NCBI RefSeq assembly: GCF_000379725.1
Contig: NZ_KB903620.1
Span: forward strand, 50,663-114,662
Direction: 5' to 3'
From: Cytophaga aurantiaca DSM 3654
GTDB taxonomy: Bacteria > Bacteroidota > Bacteroidia > Cytophagales > Cytophagaceae
Length of the DNA: 64,000 nucleotides
Below are positions 27,149-36,889 of the stretch, in pieces. The notes beneath the pieces are model-generated. The model had not been told where the DNA came from and made no database searches. It worked only from the letters and a program-made list of their open reading frames with translations. The position numbers were made by a program, and so were the translations under genes. Each line of letters opens with the position of its first letter. Position 1 is the first letter of the stretch.

Positions 27149-27586
27149 CTATTTTCCTGTACTGCCAAAACCTGCTGCTGCTCTTGCAGAATCTGCCAAT
27201 GAGTCAACTTTAACAAAATGAGCTTGTTCAACTTTGGCAATCACCATTTGGGCAATACGTTCTCCGTTTTTTATCGTAAAATCTTCATTTGAAAGATTCA
27301 CCAGCAACACTTTGATCTCGCCTCTGTAATCAGCGTCAATTGTGCCTGGACTATTTAATACCGTAATTCCGTGCTTGAATGCCAGCCCGCTGCGTGGCCT
27401 GATCTGCGCTTCTGTATTTTCAGGAAGTTCTATAAATAAACCTGTTGGGATCAGTTGTCTTTGAAGAGGTTGTAAAATAACAGGTTCCGATAGGTAAGCA
27501 CTTAGATCCATTCCGGCAGCCTGTTCCGTTTGGTATGCAGGCAAAGGATTGGTTGAAGAATTAACAATTTTAATAACCGTATTCAT
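27149..27586 (-). CDS. dut: dUTP diphosphatase
   Basis: A 145-residue trimeric dUTPase of normal length with its five motifs: AGMDLSAYL (1), [11 protein letters not shown] (2), [15 protein letters not shown] (3), [10 protein letters not shown] (4) and the C-terminal [11 protein letters not shown] (5) that closes over the active site. It hydrolyses dUTP to dUMP, keeping uracil out of DNA and supplying thymidylate synthesis. It lies between the flippase-like gene (44 bases upstream) and the nucleotidyltransferase. Confidence 0.97.
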   Translation of the reverse strand: MNTVIKIVNSSTNPLPAYQTEQAAGMDLSAYLSEPVILQPLQRQLIPTGLFIELPENTEAQIRPRSGLAFKHGITVLNSPGTIDADYRGEIKVLLVNLSNEDFTIKNGERIAQMVIAKVEQAHFVKVDSLADSARAAAGFGSTGK

Positions 27587-27630
27587 TTCATTTTAAAATG
27601 GATGCACCATTTCAAATGTACAAAATAATC

Positions 27631-29151
27631 TTAGGCTTTTAAACCATTAAAGCGTTTTTCTAAGAGAAGGATTATTCCCAGCCAAACGACTATAATACTA
27701 TTGCTAATCAATAGATTATTAACGGCATTTTCAAAATGAACAAAGCTGGAAAGGTAAACCAAAAAAGAGGCTGAAATAATCCACATTCCCATTTTGACTG
27801 TCTGATAAGGAATCGGATAATATTTGTGCCCAAGCAGATAGCTGAAGATAGCCATAGACGCATAACATAAGAGCGTTACATACGCCGCGCCCATGTAGCC
27901 CATAAGCGGTATCAGGATGATATTTCCTGCAACCGTTAATGCCGCTCCAAACAAACTGATATAAATGCCCCAGTACGTTTTGTCTGTCAATTTAAACCAG
28001 ATTGCCAGATTGTAATATACTCCCAAAAACAAATTTGCGAGCAGTAAAATCGGCACAATTGCTAAGCCTTCCCAAAACGCTTTATTTCCTAAAAATTGCT
28101 TTACAATATTTATATTTAGCGAAACACCTAAGAAAATAAGCAAGCACACCAGGACAAACCATTTCATAATATCAGCAAACAGTTGCGGTGAATTTTTATC
28201 TGCGGCTCTGCTGAAAAAGAAAGGCTCTGCCGCATAGCGAAACGCCTGAATCGCTAAGGTCATAAACATAGACAGCTTATAACATGCGCCGTATACACCT
28301 AATGCATGTAGTTTGGTACTGCCCGGATAAAAATTATCCGGAAGCAATTCACGCAAAATTAATCTATCCAGCATTTCATTGATCATCCCTGCCAAACCCA
28401 TAACCATTAGCGGCAGCGCATATACAAGCATGGGTTTGTATAAATACGTATCCCAAACAAATTTAAATCCTGCAAATGCTTTTATTAAAAATGGAAGTTG
28501 CAACAGATTGGCAACGAGATTTGAAATGAAAATGTAGGAAACCAAATCATTCGGATCATACCAGGATAAAATAAAACGTTTTGTTTCTTCAGAAATCGAA
28601 TCTGAACTCAATAGCAAAGGTATACCCCATAGCAAAATAATATTCAAGAGTACTGTAACTCCAATATTCATAAGCTTTACAGAAGCAAACCAAAATGCTT
28701 TGTTTCGCATCCGTAAACGTGCAAATGCAATTGCTAAGGCTGCATCTGTAAAAAGAATTAAAACAATGTAATAGATATAAGCCGTAAAATCTGCGGCAGT
28801 TTTTTGTGCATTTCCTAGGCTAAGATGTCCTGCAATGGACGGTGTTACTAAAAAAATGACTGCTGAAATGATGAAGCTGCCAAAAAGAACCTGTGTATTT
28901 ACATGATTGAAAATATGTGCTTCATCGGCATCTTTTTTATTTGCAAAACGGAAGTAGGTTGTCTCCATTCCGAATAAATACAAAATGTTAAAGAAGGCTG
29001 CATACGCATACAACTCTGTAACGATACCATATTCAGCAGGAAGTAATAAGCTTGTATAAACAGGTACCAATAAAAAATTGATTGCCCTACCAATCATACT
29101 GCTTAAACCATACAGCGCCGTTTGTCCGGCTAATTTTTTCAGCAGCGACAT
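27631..29151 (-). CDS. Polysaccharide flippase-like membrane protein (MOP superfamily)
   Basis: The protein has 506 residues with about 12-14 predicted membrane helices and opens with SLLKKLAGQTALYGLSSMIGRAINFLLVPVYT, the Wzx/RfbX pattern of MATE-like exporters. Such proteins flip lipid-linked sugar repeats across the inner membrane. It lies 3 bases after the enoyl-CoA hydratase gene, whose function is unrelated, and away from the capsule cluster at 47-53 kb. The substrate is unknown; peptidoglycan lipid II (MurJ) is less likely from the overall pattern. Confidence 0.88.
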   Translation of the reverse strand: MSLLKKLAGQTALYGLSSMIGRAINFLLVPVYTSLLLPAEYGIVTELYAYAAFFNILYLFGMETTYFRFANKKDADEAHIFNHVNTQVLFGSFIISAVIFLVTPSIAGHLSLGNAQKTAADFTAYIYYIVLILFTDAALAIAFARLRMRNKAFWFASVKLMNIGVTVLLNIILLWGIPLLLSSDSISEETKRFILSWYDPNDLVSYIFISNLVANLLQLPFLIKAFAGFKFVWDTYLYKPMLVYALPLMVMGLAGMINEMLDRLILRELLPDNFYPGSTKLHALGVYGACYKLSMFMTLAIQAFRYAAEPFFFSRAADKNSPQLFADIMKWFVLVCLLIFLGVSLNINIVKQFLGNKAFWEGLAIVPILLLANLFLGVYYNLAIWFKLTDKTYWGIYISLFGAALTVAGNIILIPLMGYMGAAYVTLLCYASMAIFSYLLGHKYYPIPYQTVKMGMWIISASFLVYLSSFVHFENAVNNLLISNSIIVVWLGIILLLEKRFNGLKA

Positions 29152-29154
29152 CTC

Positions 29155-29940
29155 TTATTTCCCTGTGAAAGAAGCTTTACGTTTTTCCATAAATGCCTGT
29201 ACACCTTCTTTGAAATCCTGTGTACCTGCGCAACGCCCAAAAGACTTTGCTTCTTCATTAAATGCTGTACCAGATGTATCCATTGCCAGATGCGCACATC
29301 TCAATACTTCCTGAATAGAAGTCGGAGCTTTTGTAAAAAACTTTTGTAGCAATGCGATGCATGTTGGCAGCAATTCTTCTTGTGTAGTGACTGTATTTAC
29401 AATGCCCCATGCAAGTGCTTTATCTGCAGGAATCTGTTCTGCAGTAAGCATCAATTCTATTGCACGACCTTTGCCAATGATCAATGGCAAACGTTGTGTT
29501 CCGCCGTAACCGGGCAACAACCCTAAGGTAGATTCAGGCAAACCGAATTTTGCATTATCAGAAGCTATGCGAATATGACAAGCAAGTGCCAATTCAAATC
29601 CGCCGCCTAAGGCAAAGCCATTCACCGCAGCAATTACGGGCTTGGTAAGCTTATCTATTTTTTGAAAGATGAGTTGTCCTTCTTGTGACAATAATTGTGC
29701 TTCATGTGCTTGCAAAGAAGAAAATTCACTGATGTCGGCACCGGCAGCAAACGCTTTAATACCTGAACCTGTAATAATAATTCCTTTGACAGTTTCTGAT
29801 GCGTAAGCAAATTCAATTTGTTCATCCAATGCCTTAAGCACCGCTCTGTTCAGTGCATTTAATTTATCCGGTCTGTTTAATGTAATAATTAAAATTCCGG
29901 ATTCGTTACGTACATCGAGTATAGCTGGCGTTTCGCTCAT
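29155..29940 (-). CDS. Enoyl-CoA hydratase/isomerase family protein
   Basis: A 261-residue crotonase-fold protein. The oxyanion-hole segments are present: AFAAGADISEF (about 62-72) and AVNGFALGGGFELALACHIRIA (about 105-126). The catalytic Glu positions are met by the ALGGGFE region and PESTLGLLPGYGGTQRL (about 140-156), as in 2-enoyl-CoA hydratases. It would hydrate a trans-2-enoyl-CoA in beta-oxidation. It is tightly followed by the flippase-like gene (3 bases) and preceded by a rhomboid (1 base), which is a transcriptional rather than functional grouping. Confidence 0.9.
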   Translation of the reverse strand: MSETPAILDVRNESGILIITLNRPDKLNALNRAVLKALDEQIEFAYASETVKGIIITGSGIKAFAAGADISEFSSLQAHEAQLLSQEGQLIFQKIDKLTKPVIAAVNGFALGGGFELALACHIRIASDNAKFGLPESTLGLLPGYGGTQRLPLIIGKGRAIELMLTAEQIPADKALAWGIVNTVTTQEELLPTCIALLQKFFTKAPTSIQEVLRCAHLAMDTSGTAFNEEAKSFGRCAGTQDFKEGVQAFMEKRKASFTGK

Positions 29941-29941
29941 A

Positions 29942-30820
29942 TTATTGACTTGCTTTAAAAAGTTTTTGTTTCTCCTCTTTGGTCAAACTTTCATAACCCG
30001 AACGAGAAATTTTATCTAAAATGGTATCAATTTCTTTTTGATCCGGCATGTAGCCATTATCAATAGCAGGCATTGATTTATTAAAAAAGCTCATCCGTAC
30101 TCTACGTTTTTTAGAGAACAGCCTACTTACAAAATCTGAAATAGCGTTAATTGGTTTCCCCAGGTCTACACCTCTTTTCAAAGAGAAAATAAAAATAAAG
30201 CCTGCAAACGCGCCACCTAAATGGGCAAGGTTCCCTCCTGCATTTCCTTGAACGGTACCAATCAATGAAATCAAAATATAAAATGCTGCGATATAAACGA
30301 TCTTAACCGGACCAATAAAAACCAGATGAAAGCGGTACTCCGGAAGCAACGTTGCAGAAGCAACTACAGCTGCAAGAACGCTTGCGCTGGCCCCAACCAA
30401 AAGTCCTTGTGTGCCGGCATAAAATGGCACATAATTAAAACAGATCACATACAATGCTACACCAAAGAGTGCGCCTATAAAGTATAAACTCACCAATCGC
30501 CTTCCGCCTAAGTATTCGCTGATCAGTCCGCCAAACCAGTACAAACCCAACATATTAAAGAAAATATGAAAGGGCGATGGCGTGTCGTGTGAAAAGGCGT
30601 AGGTAATAAGCGTCCAGGGTTTGTAAAGGATTTCATTAAAATTAGATGAAACACCTTGATACGATTGAACAATATGGAATAAAAAATCCTGAGAAGTAAC
30701 CTGTGCAAAAATCCATATCAAGCAGTCTAATACATACACAAGTACATTCAGCAGGATAATTTTAACCAATGCATTATCCTGCATTTTAAATTGGTCTTGT
30801 ATATCTTTTACTAAACTCAT
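29942..30820 (-). CDS. Rhomboid family intramembrane serine protease (second of pair)
   Basis: The protein has 292 residues with six membrane helices. The nucleophile is Ser145 in LLVGASAS, the catalytic His is His200 in NLAHLGGAFAG, and the helix-2 motif HIFFNMLGLYWFG is present. Residues about 220-292 are a cytoplasmic tail containing KKRRVRM and an acidic end. It should cut type I membrane proteins within the bilayer. It lies directly after the other rhomboid (7 bases), an arrangement conserved after mutL in many Bacteroidota. Substrates are unknown. Confidence 0.92.
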   Translation of the reverse strand: MSLVKDIQDQFKMQDNALVKIILLNVLVYVLDCLIWIFAQVTSQDFLFHIVQSYQGVSSNFNEILYKPWTLITYAFSHDTPSPFHIFFNMLGLYWFGGLISEYLGGRRLVSLYFIGALFGVALYVICFNYVPFYAGTQGLLVGASASVLAAVVASATLLPEYRFHLVFIGPVKIVYIAAFYILISLIGTVQGNAGGNLAHLGGAFAGFIFIFSLKRGVDLGKPINAISDFVSRLFSKKRRVRMSFFNKSMPAIDNGYMPDQKEIDTILDKISRSGYESLTKEEKQKLFKASQ

Positions 30821-30827
30821 CTATATA

Positions 30828-31628
30828 TTAATAAAAAGAATTTCTTTTGGTCTTCCAAAACCGAATCAGGATAAATGCAAAAATCATACCTGTGAGGTGT
30901 GCAAAATGCGCCACGTTATCATCCGGTCTATTTGAATATAACGAATAAATTTCAAAAGCTGCATATGCTCCAACCAGATACTTTGCCTTGATCGGAATGG
31001 GCGGAAATAATAGAACTAATTCTGTATTCGGGAAGAGCAAGGCAAACGCCATCAATATTCCGAAGATAGAACCCGACGCGCCAACTAAGGCATAGTTTGA
31101 TTGTCCTGCAGTAATATCCCGGACATACTGTACACTTTCGCTTATATACGTTTGATTCTCCGGATCGGCTGTATAATTTTCGATTGAATTTTCAATTTGC
31201 GGTATGTTATGCCCTCTTTTAAAATGATCATTTATGAATACATTGTATGCATCCGGATCCGGACTTTGAATATATGCAACTGCATCTGCCCGAATATTCT
31301 GTACTTCATATGCATTCACTCCCCATGATAACAGACCGGAACCAATACCACACACAAAATACAGTATCAAAAACTTTTTAGCTCCAAGAAAATATTCAAG
31401 TAAAGGCCCGAAGAAATACAAGCCAAGCATGTTGCCGAAAAGATGCATGAAACCTGCATGCATGAACATATAGGTAACAAACTGATAAGGCACAAAATAA
31501 TCCGAATAAATGCCATGTAAAGCCAGCTTATTGTCTAAGTCTAACGAAGTCAAAAAATTCGCTAAAACAAAAAGACCGATATTTAATAATAACAGTCTTT
31601 GTACATACGGTGTCAGGCGTTGATTCAT
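30828..31628 (-). CDS. Rhomboid family intramembrane serine protease (first of pair)
   Basis: The protein has 266 residues. The nucleophile is Ser185 in LVGASGSIFG and the catalytic His is His244 in VAHFAHLTGM; MHLFGNMLGLYFFG marks helix 2. It differs from its neighbour by an unusual 70-residue hydrophilic insertion (about 105-178) between helices 3 and 4, just before the catalytic serine, and has almost no C-terminal tail. The insertion could form a periplasmic cap over the active site. It is preceded by mutL (18 bases). Confidence 0.92.
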   Translation of the reverse strand: MNQRLTPYVQRLLLLNIGLFVLANFLTSLDLDNKLALHGIYSDYFVPYQFVTYMFMHAGFMHLFGNMLGLYFFGPLLEYFLGAKKFLILYFVCGIGSGLLSWGVNAYEVQNIRADAVAYIQSPDPDAYNVFINDHFKRGHNIPQIENSIENYTADPENQTYISESVQYVRDITAGQSNYALVGASGSIFGILMAFALLFPNTELVLLFPPIPIKAKYLVGAYAAFEIYSLYSNRPDDNVAHFAHLTGMIFAFILIRFWKTKRNSFY

Positions 31629-31646
31629 AGTTGCAAGATAAAAAAA

Positions 31647-33479
31647 TTACATAAACAATCTTCCGATTTTATCCATGTCTAACATCACAACGGTTAAATT
31701 TCCATCCGGTGCAAAGTTCGGGGTTTTGCATGCAAATAGCTGATCAATGATCGAATTCATTTCTGTCAGACTCAGCTTGTTACCTGCTCTTATTGCCGAA
31801 CGTTTTGCCAACGAACGCGCCAGGTTTTCCTGTCTGTCAATTTTAAGATCCGTTCTATTCTGTTTGAATTGTTCTATCAACCCTTCGAACAAATCTTTTT
31901 CGCTACCACCTTTCACATCCGATGGAACACCATTCACAACAATCGTTGTATTGCTGAACACATTGAATACAAAACCAAGTTTGCGGATATCGTCTTCCAT
32001 TTCAACAACCATGGCAAAATCTGCAGCACTTAATTCCAATGTCTGCGGAAATAAAAATTGCTGAGAGCTGCCGAATTTATTCTGCAGCATGCCAATATAT
32101 TTTTCAAATAATATACGTTCGTGCGCTGCTTGTTGATCAACAAGCATAACGCCGGATTTTACCTGCGTAACAATATACTTCTGGTGCAATTGAAACGTAG
32201 ATGTATTTTCTGTATACAATAATTCTTTGTTCAATTGCTTTGCATCTCCTGATCCATTAATGGCGCTTACCATTTTGATTGACTCCTGATATGTTTCTTC
32301 TCTGTTATTTTCCAACCCACTATACATACGTTCCCAATTTGATTGATTTGATCTTTCTATACTGCTTGGTGCAGAAAATGATTTTGTTGCAAAACTTTTA
32401 AACGATTCGTTACCCGAATGATCCGATTGCCCTAGGCCTGTGAATCCCGAAACATTCACATTGTAATCAAAGTCCAGCGAAGGCATAATGTTATGCGTTC
32501 CCAAAGATCTTTTTACACAGGCTTTAATAATTGCGTATACTGTTTTTTCATCATCGAATTTGATCTCCGTTTTTGTCGGGTGCACGTTCACGTCTATGTG
32601 TGCAGGATCTATTTCGATGAATAAAATATAAAATGGAAACGAATCCGTTGGTATCAATTCTTCGAACGCATGCATGACTGCATGGTGTAGGTAGTTACTT
32701 TTAATAAAACGATTGTTTACAAAAAAGAATTGGTCTCCTCTTGTACGTCTTGCACTTTCAGGCTTACCAATGTATCCTGAAATGGAAACGAAATCTGTAT
32801 CTTCTTTACAAGGGATTAATTGCTCTCTGTAACTTCCTCCTAATATGGATACTGCTCTTTTGCTCAGTATTTCTTCCGGAAGATTAAACAATTCCAAATC
32901 GTTGTGATAAAATGAAAAAGCAACTTCCGGATGCGCCAATGCAACTCGCACAAACTCATCCATGATGTGACGCATTTCTACCGAATTCGATTTCAAAAAA
33001 TTGCGGCGTGCAGGAATATTGTAAAAAAGATTTTTTACAGAAATAGAAGTGCCTATGGGATTTGCCGTTTGTTCATGAACAATGATCGAAGAGCCTTCGA
33101 TACGAATCAATGTTCCCAATTCGCTATCTGCTTGTTTGGTCTTCATTTCAACCTGAGCAACCGAAGCAATAGAAGCCATTGCTTCTCCTCTGAAACCAAA
33201 GGTCTTGATCGCAAATAAATCTTCAGCGGTACGAATCTTAGATGTAGCATGACGTTCAAAACAAAGCCTTGCATCGCTATCCGACATACCTTTGCCATTA
33301 TCAATCACCTGTACCAATTGTTTGCCCGCATCTTTTACAATCAACTGTACACTTGTACTTCCGGCATCAACAGAATTTTCAAGCAATTCTTTAACAACAG
33401 AAGCAGGTCGTTGCACAACTTCTCCGGCAGCAATTTGATTCGCAATATTATCCGGCAATAAACGTATGATATCTGACAT
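31647..33479 (-). CDS. mutL: DNA mismatch repair protein MutL
   Basis: About 610 residues from the ATG at 33479. The family N-terminus [19 protein letters not shown] begins right there, and the upstream codons of the longer frame do not match. The GHKL ATPase motifs are [16 protein letters not shown] and ATSKI...FGFRGEA. The C-terminal dimerisation/endonuclease domain spans about 420-610 and ends in the region [19 protein letters not shown]. The DQHA(X)2E(X)4E endonuclease motif is visible as [13 protein letters not shown], with Gln in place of one residue of the usual form. It links MutS-bound mismatches to strand incision. Confidence 0.95.
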   Translation of the reverse strand: MSDIIRLLPDNIANQIAAGEVVQRPASVVKELLENSVDAGSTSVQLIVKDAGKQLVQVIDNGKGMSDSDARLCFERHATSKIRTAEDLFAIKTFGFRGEAMASIASVAQVEMKTKQADSELGTLIRIEGSSIIVHEQTANPIGTSISVKNLFYNIPARRNFLKSNSVEMRHIMDEFVRVALAHPEVAFSFYHNDLELFNLPEEILSKRAVSILGGSYREQLIPCKEDTDFVSISGYIGKPESARRTRGDQFFFVNNRFIKSNYLHHAVMHAFEELIPTDSFPFYILFIEIDPAHIDVNVHPTKTEIKFDDEKTVYAIIKACVKRSLGTHNIMPSLDFDYNVNVSGFTGLGQSDHSGNESFKSFATKSFSAPSSIERSNQSNWERMYSGLENNREETYQESIKMVSAINGSGDAKQLNKELLYTENTSTFQLHQKYIVTQVKSGVMLVDQQAAHERILFEKYIGMLQNKFGSSQQFLFPQTLELSAADFAMVVEMEDDIRKLGFVFNVFSNTTIVVNGVPSDVKGGSEKDLFEGLIEQFKQNRTDLKIDRQENLARSLAKRSAIRAGNKLSLTEMNSIIDQLFACKTPNFAPDGNLTVVMLDMDKIGRLFM

Positions 33480-33720
33480 AGGGGAGAAATACAAACCGCA
33501 CATTCCGCATGAATAATAATTTCCATTCCGTTGAGAATGGCCTTATTCTTGCAGTTGTGCTCTTTGATACGGTCTTACATTAATAATGTTTCCTCTAAAT
33601 TACTTCACATTTTAATGAGACTACCCACAGGTTATCCACCAAATTGGTAACATTTGCAGGAATGATGTAAATTGTATTAATTCTACATTACTATCAATTA
33701 GGCTATCAAACAATTACACA

Positions 33721-33736
33721 ACTATTCGCGAATAGT
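33721..33736. promoter_or_regulatory. Perfect 16-bp palindrome upstream of the GH3 gene
   Basis: ACTATTCGCGAATAGT is its own reverse complement and ends 14 bases before the ATG at 33751. The size and position suit an operator for a dimeric regulator. No other copy was found in the window. Confidence 0.5.
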
Positions 33737-33750
33737 ATTTACCCGTATTA

Positions 33751-36720
33751 ATGAATAAAAAATATTTAACAAGATTAAGTTTGCTGTTGTTCGTGCTGAT
33801 TTTTGTAGCAAGTGCGGCAGTTTGGGAAAAACCGGAGCCCTTTAAAATCCTTGGCGCAGAAGCATGGGCTGATAGTGTGCTCAATACAATGAGTGAGGAA
33901 CAAGCGCTTGGTCAATTATTCATGGTTGCTACGTATTCAAATAAACCGGAATCGCATGCCTTGGAAATTGAAGCACTTATAAAAAACAATGGCATCGGCG
34001 GAGTAATATTTTTTCAGGGCGGCCCTGTTCGCCAGGCACAGTTAACCAACAGATATCAGGAACTATCCCGTGTACCCTTGTTTATTGCCATGGATGCAGA
34101 ATGGGGACTTGGTATGCGTCTGGATAGCACAATGAATTTCCCAAAACAGATGACCTTGGGTGCTATACAGGATAATACTTCCATCTATAAAATGGGTGTT
34201 GAGATTGGCAAGCAATGCAATCGTTTAGGTGTTCATATAAATTTCGCTCCCGTTGTAGATATCAATAGCAATGCAAATAATCCCGTGATAGGCGTACGTT
34301 CTTTTGGCGAAGATAAATTTAACGTGAGTGCAAAAGCAATTGCTTATATGAAAGGTATGCAGTCTGTCCATGTACTAGCAAACGCTAAGCATTTTCCCGG
34401 ACATGGAGATACGGATACAGATTCTCATCTGGCATTGCCGATCATCAATAAAAGTGCAAAAGATCTGAATGAAATGGAATTGTATCCATTCAAACAGATG
34501 ATCGATTCAGGTGTTACAAGTATTATGGTTGCGCATATACATGTGCCATCCTTAGACGATGCAACCAACAAGCCTTCAACACTGTCAAAACCTATTGTAA
34601 CAGATCTGTTGAAAAACGAATTGGGTTTCAGAGGGTTGTTGTTTACGGATGCGCTGAATATGAAAGGTGTCAGCAGTCAGTATAAACCTGGTGAAGTGGA
34701 TGTACGAGCACTGTTAGCAGGCAACGATGTATTGTTGTATGCAGAAAATGTTCCGCTGGCAATTAAAAAAATAACCAAAGCAATAAACGATAAAGATATT
34801 TCAAGAGAAGAAGTTCAGGCGCGTGTCAAAAAAATATTAATGGCAAAATATTGGGCCGGACTAAATCAGCGCAAAAAAATTGAGACTGAAACTTTATATC
34901 AGGACCTTAACAACCCTTCTGCTCAAGCCTTACTCAACAATTTATATCAGCAGTCAATAACCGTAGTTAAGAATGCGAATAATGTTATACCTATTAAATT
35001 TCCGGATACAACTTCTTTGGCATCCGTAAGTATTTCATACAATGGAGCAGAAAATATTTTCCAGAAGACTTTGTCTGCATATGCTCCATTCGATCACTAT
35101 TCAATCGACAAGGCCATTTCTGACACTGCAATGAATCAACTGATCGATAAACTGCAACGATATGAAACGGTTGTTGTAAGTGTACATCAGATCAATTCAT
35201 ACAATACAAAAACGTATGGAGTAAGTGCTTCAACTAAAGCGTTTATAGAAAAAATTCAGGCGTCACACCCAAGAGTAATTATAACTGTTTTTGGAGTTCC
35301 CTATTCCTTGAAATATTTTAGTCAAGCTACCAATCTGATTTGCGGATACGAAGACAATGTGTATACGCAAAAATTGGTGCCGCAATTATTGTTTGGAGTT
35401 GTTCAATCCAGCGGAAAACTTCCGGTAACAGCAACAACAGAATTTAAATTAAATAGCGGAATTAATATCAGCACCAACAATCTTCGCCTGCGCTACGATT
35501 ATCCGGAAAACTTACGAATGGACAGCAAGACACTCGCAAAGATTGATACGATTGTTAACCTTGCAATCAAAGAAGGCGCAATGCCGGGCTGTCAGATATT
35601 GGTTGCTAAAAGCGGCGCCGTCATTTACAATAAATCTTTTGGCTATTACACGTACGATAAGACAACTCCTGTTACACAAACAACCTTGTATGACATCGCC
35701 TCTATCAGTAAAGTTGCCGGCACGCTTCAGGCGATTATGTTTTTAGAAGAACGCGGTTTAATTAAATTGAATTATAAAATATCCATCTACCTTCCGGATC
35801 TGATCGGCACCAATAAAGAAGATCTTGTGATTAGCGATATATTGACCCATCAAGCAGGTTTGCAGCCCTACCTTCCGCACTGGCGCAGAACAATGGATAG
35901 TTCTGGATTCAGTCCGAAATATTATCGTACTGTTCAAAGCGATAGCTTCCCGAACATGGTATCACAAAATCTATACAGCATTGCAGGCATGGAAGATTCG
36001 TTGTGGAAATGGACCAAAGAGTCCGCATTGATGGCACATCCAAAGATTCGTAAAAAGGTCCTTCCGTACAATTATGTATACAGCGATCTTGGATTTTACA
36101 TTATGAAACGTTTGGCAGAAAGTTTACTCGATCAACCTCTGGAGGATTTTCTAAAACAGAATTTTTATGATCCGATGTGTCTCCAAAATTTCTACTACAA
36201 TCCTTTACAGCAAAATATTTCGATTGACCGCATAACGCCCACCGAACAGGATAAATATTTCAGAAAATGCCTGGTTAGAGGTACCGTACATGACCCGGGA
36301 GCAGCTCTATTAGGAGGTGTAGGCGGGCATGCAGGAATCTTTGCGAATGCAACAGACCTTGCTACACTGATGCAAATGAATTTGCAATTGGGATATTATG
36401 GAGATTACCGTTTCTTATTACCAGAGACTATTAAAATGTTCAGTCGCACGCAATCTTCCAGAAACAGACGTGGCCTAGGCTGGGACAAGCCTCAAGCATC
36501 CAGCGGCGGACCATGTTCGTATCTGGTTTCTTCAGCTACCTATGGTCATACAGGCTTTACGGGAACTGCGGCCTGGGTAGATCCCGAACAGGGCTTGGTT
36601 TATATATTCCTTTCGAATCGGGTGTATCCGGACGCCAATAACAACAGGTTAATACGGGACGGCATCCGCACGCAAATTCAAACCGTTATTTATAAATCGA
36701 TTTTGAATTTTAAGGATTAA
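33751..36720 (+). CDS. Glycoside hydrolase family 3 / class C beta-lactamase fusion
   Basis: The protein has 989 residues with a signal peptide (about 1-22). Residues about 40-375 are a GH3 (NagZ-type) domain with KHFPGHGDTDTDSH, whose His-Asp pair is the acid-base dyad, and the nucleophile region LLFTDALNMKG. A middle GH3 C-terminal-like domain follows (about 390-570). Residues about 590-970 are a serine beta-lactamase/transpeptidase fold with Ser-x-x-Lys in ASISKVAG, the Tyr motif VYSDLGF (YSD instead of YAN) and HTG in YGHTGFTGT. NagZ removes N-acetylglucosamine from muropeptides; the attached serine hydrolase may act on the peptide part. The gene is monocistronic behind the 16-bp palindrome. 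Confidence 0.9.
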   Translation: MNKKYLTRLSLLLFVLIFVASAAVWEKPEPFKILGAEAWADSVLNTMSEEQALGQLFMVATYSNKPESHALEIEALIKNNGIGGVIFFQGGPVRQAQLTNRYQELSRVPLFIAMDAEWGLGMRLDSTMNFPKQMTLGAIQDNTSIYKMGVEIGKQCNRLGVHINFAPVVDINSNANNPVIGVRSFGEDKFNVSAKAIAYMKGMQSVHVLANAKHFPGHGDTDTDSHLALPIINKSAKDLNEMELYPFKQMIDSGVTSIMVAHIHVPSLDDATNKPSTLSKPIVTDLLKNELGFRGLLFTDALNMKGVSSQYKPGEVDVRALLAGNDVLLYAENVPLAIKKITKAINDKDISREEVQARVKKILMAKYWAGLNQRKKIETETLYQDLNNPSAQALLNNLYQQSITVVKNANNVIPIKFPDTTSLASVSISYNGAENIFQKTLSAYAPFDHYSIDKAISDTAMNQLIDKLQRYETVVVSVHQINSYNTKTYGVSASTKAFIEKIQASHPRVIITVFGVPYSLKYFSQATNLICGYEDNVYTQKLVPQLLFGVVQSSGKLPVTATTEFKLNSGINISTNNLRLRYDYPENLRMDSKTLAKIDTIVNLAIKEGAMPGCQILVAKSGAVIYNKSFGYYTYDKTTPVTQTTLYDIASISKVAGTLQAIMFLEERGLIKLNYKISIYLPDLIGTNKEDLVISDILTHQAGLQPYLPHWRRTMDSSGFSPKYYRTVQSDSFPNMVSQNLYSIAGMEDSLWKWTKESALMAHPKIRKKVLPYNYVYSDLGFYIMKRLAESLLDQPLEDFLKQNFYDPMCLQNFYYNPLQQNISIDRITPTEQDKYFRKCLVRGTVHDPGAALLGGVGGHAGIFANATDLATLMQMNLQLGYYGDYRFLLPETIKMFSRTQSSRNRRGLGWDKPQASSGGPCSYLVSSATYGHTGFTGTAAWVDPEQGLVYIFLSNRVYPDANNNRLIRDGIRTQIQTVIYKSILNFKD

Positions 36721-36889
36721 CCTATTCACACAGATGGCATTATACCATTTTAATCTATTTAACGATTATTTAATACATTAAAATGGCATAATTTCGCTTA
36801 AAACAAGGAATCATTTGCCAATTTTAGGTGTTCATACCTGTACGAAATTTTCCGGAAGGACATATCATTCGGAATAGAAAAAAGTATTC

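Noticed and set aside
33632-33640. TTATCCACC resembling a DnaA box upstream of the GH3 gene
   Set aside because: A single copy with one mismatch and no AT-rich unwinding region or neighbouring replication gene; not enough for an origin.
36745-36786. Inverted repeat CCATTTTAAT/ATTAAAATGG between the GH3 and bshA genes
   Set aside because: 22-base loop, no T tract; too weak to call a terminator or operator.
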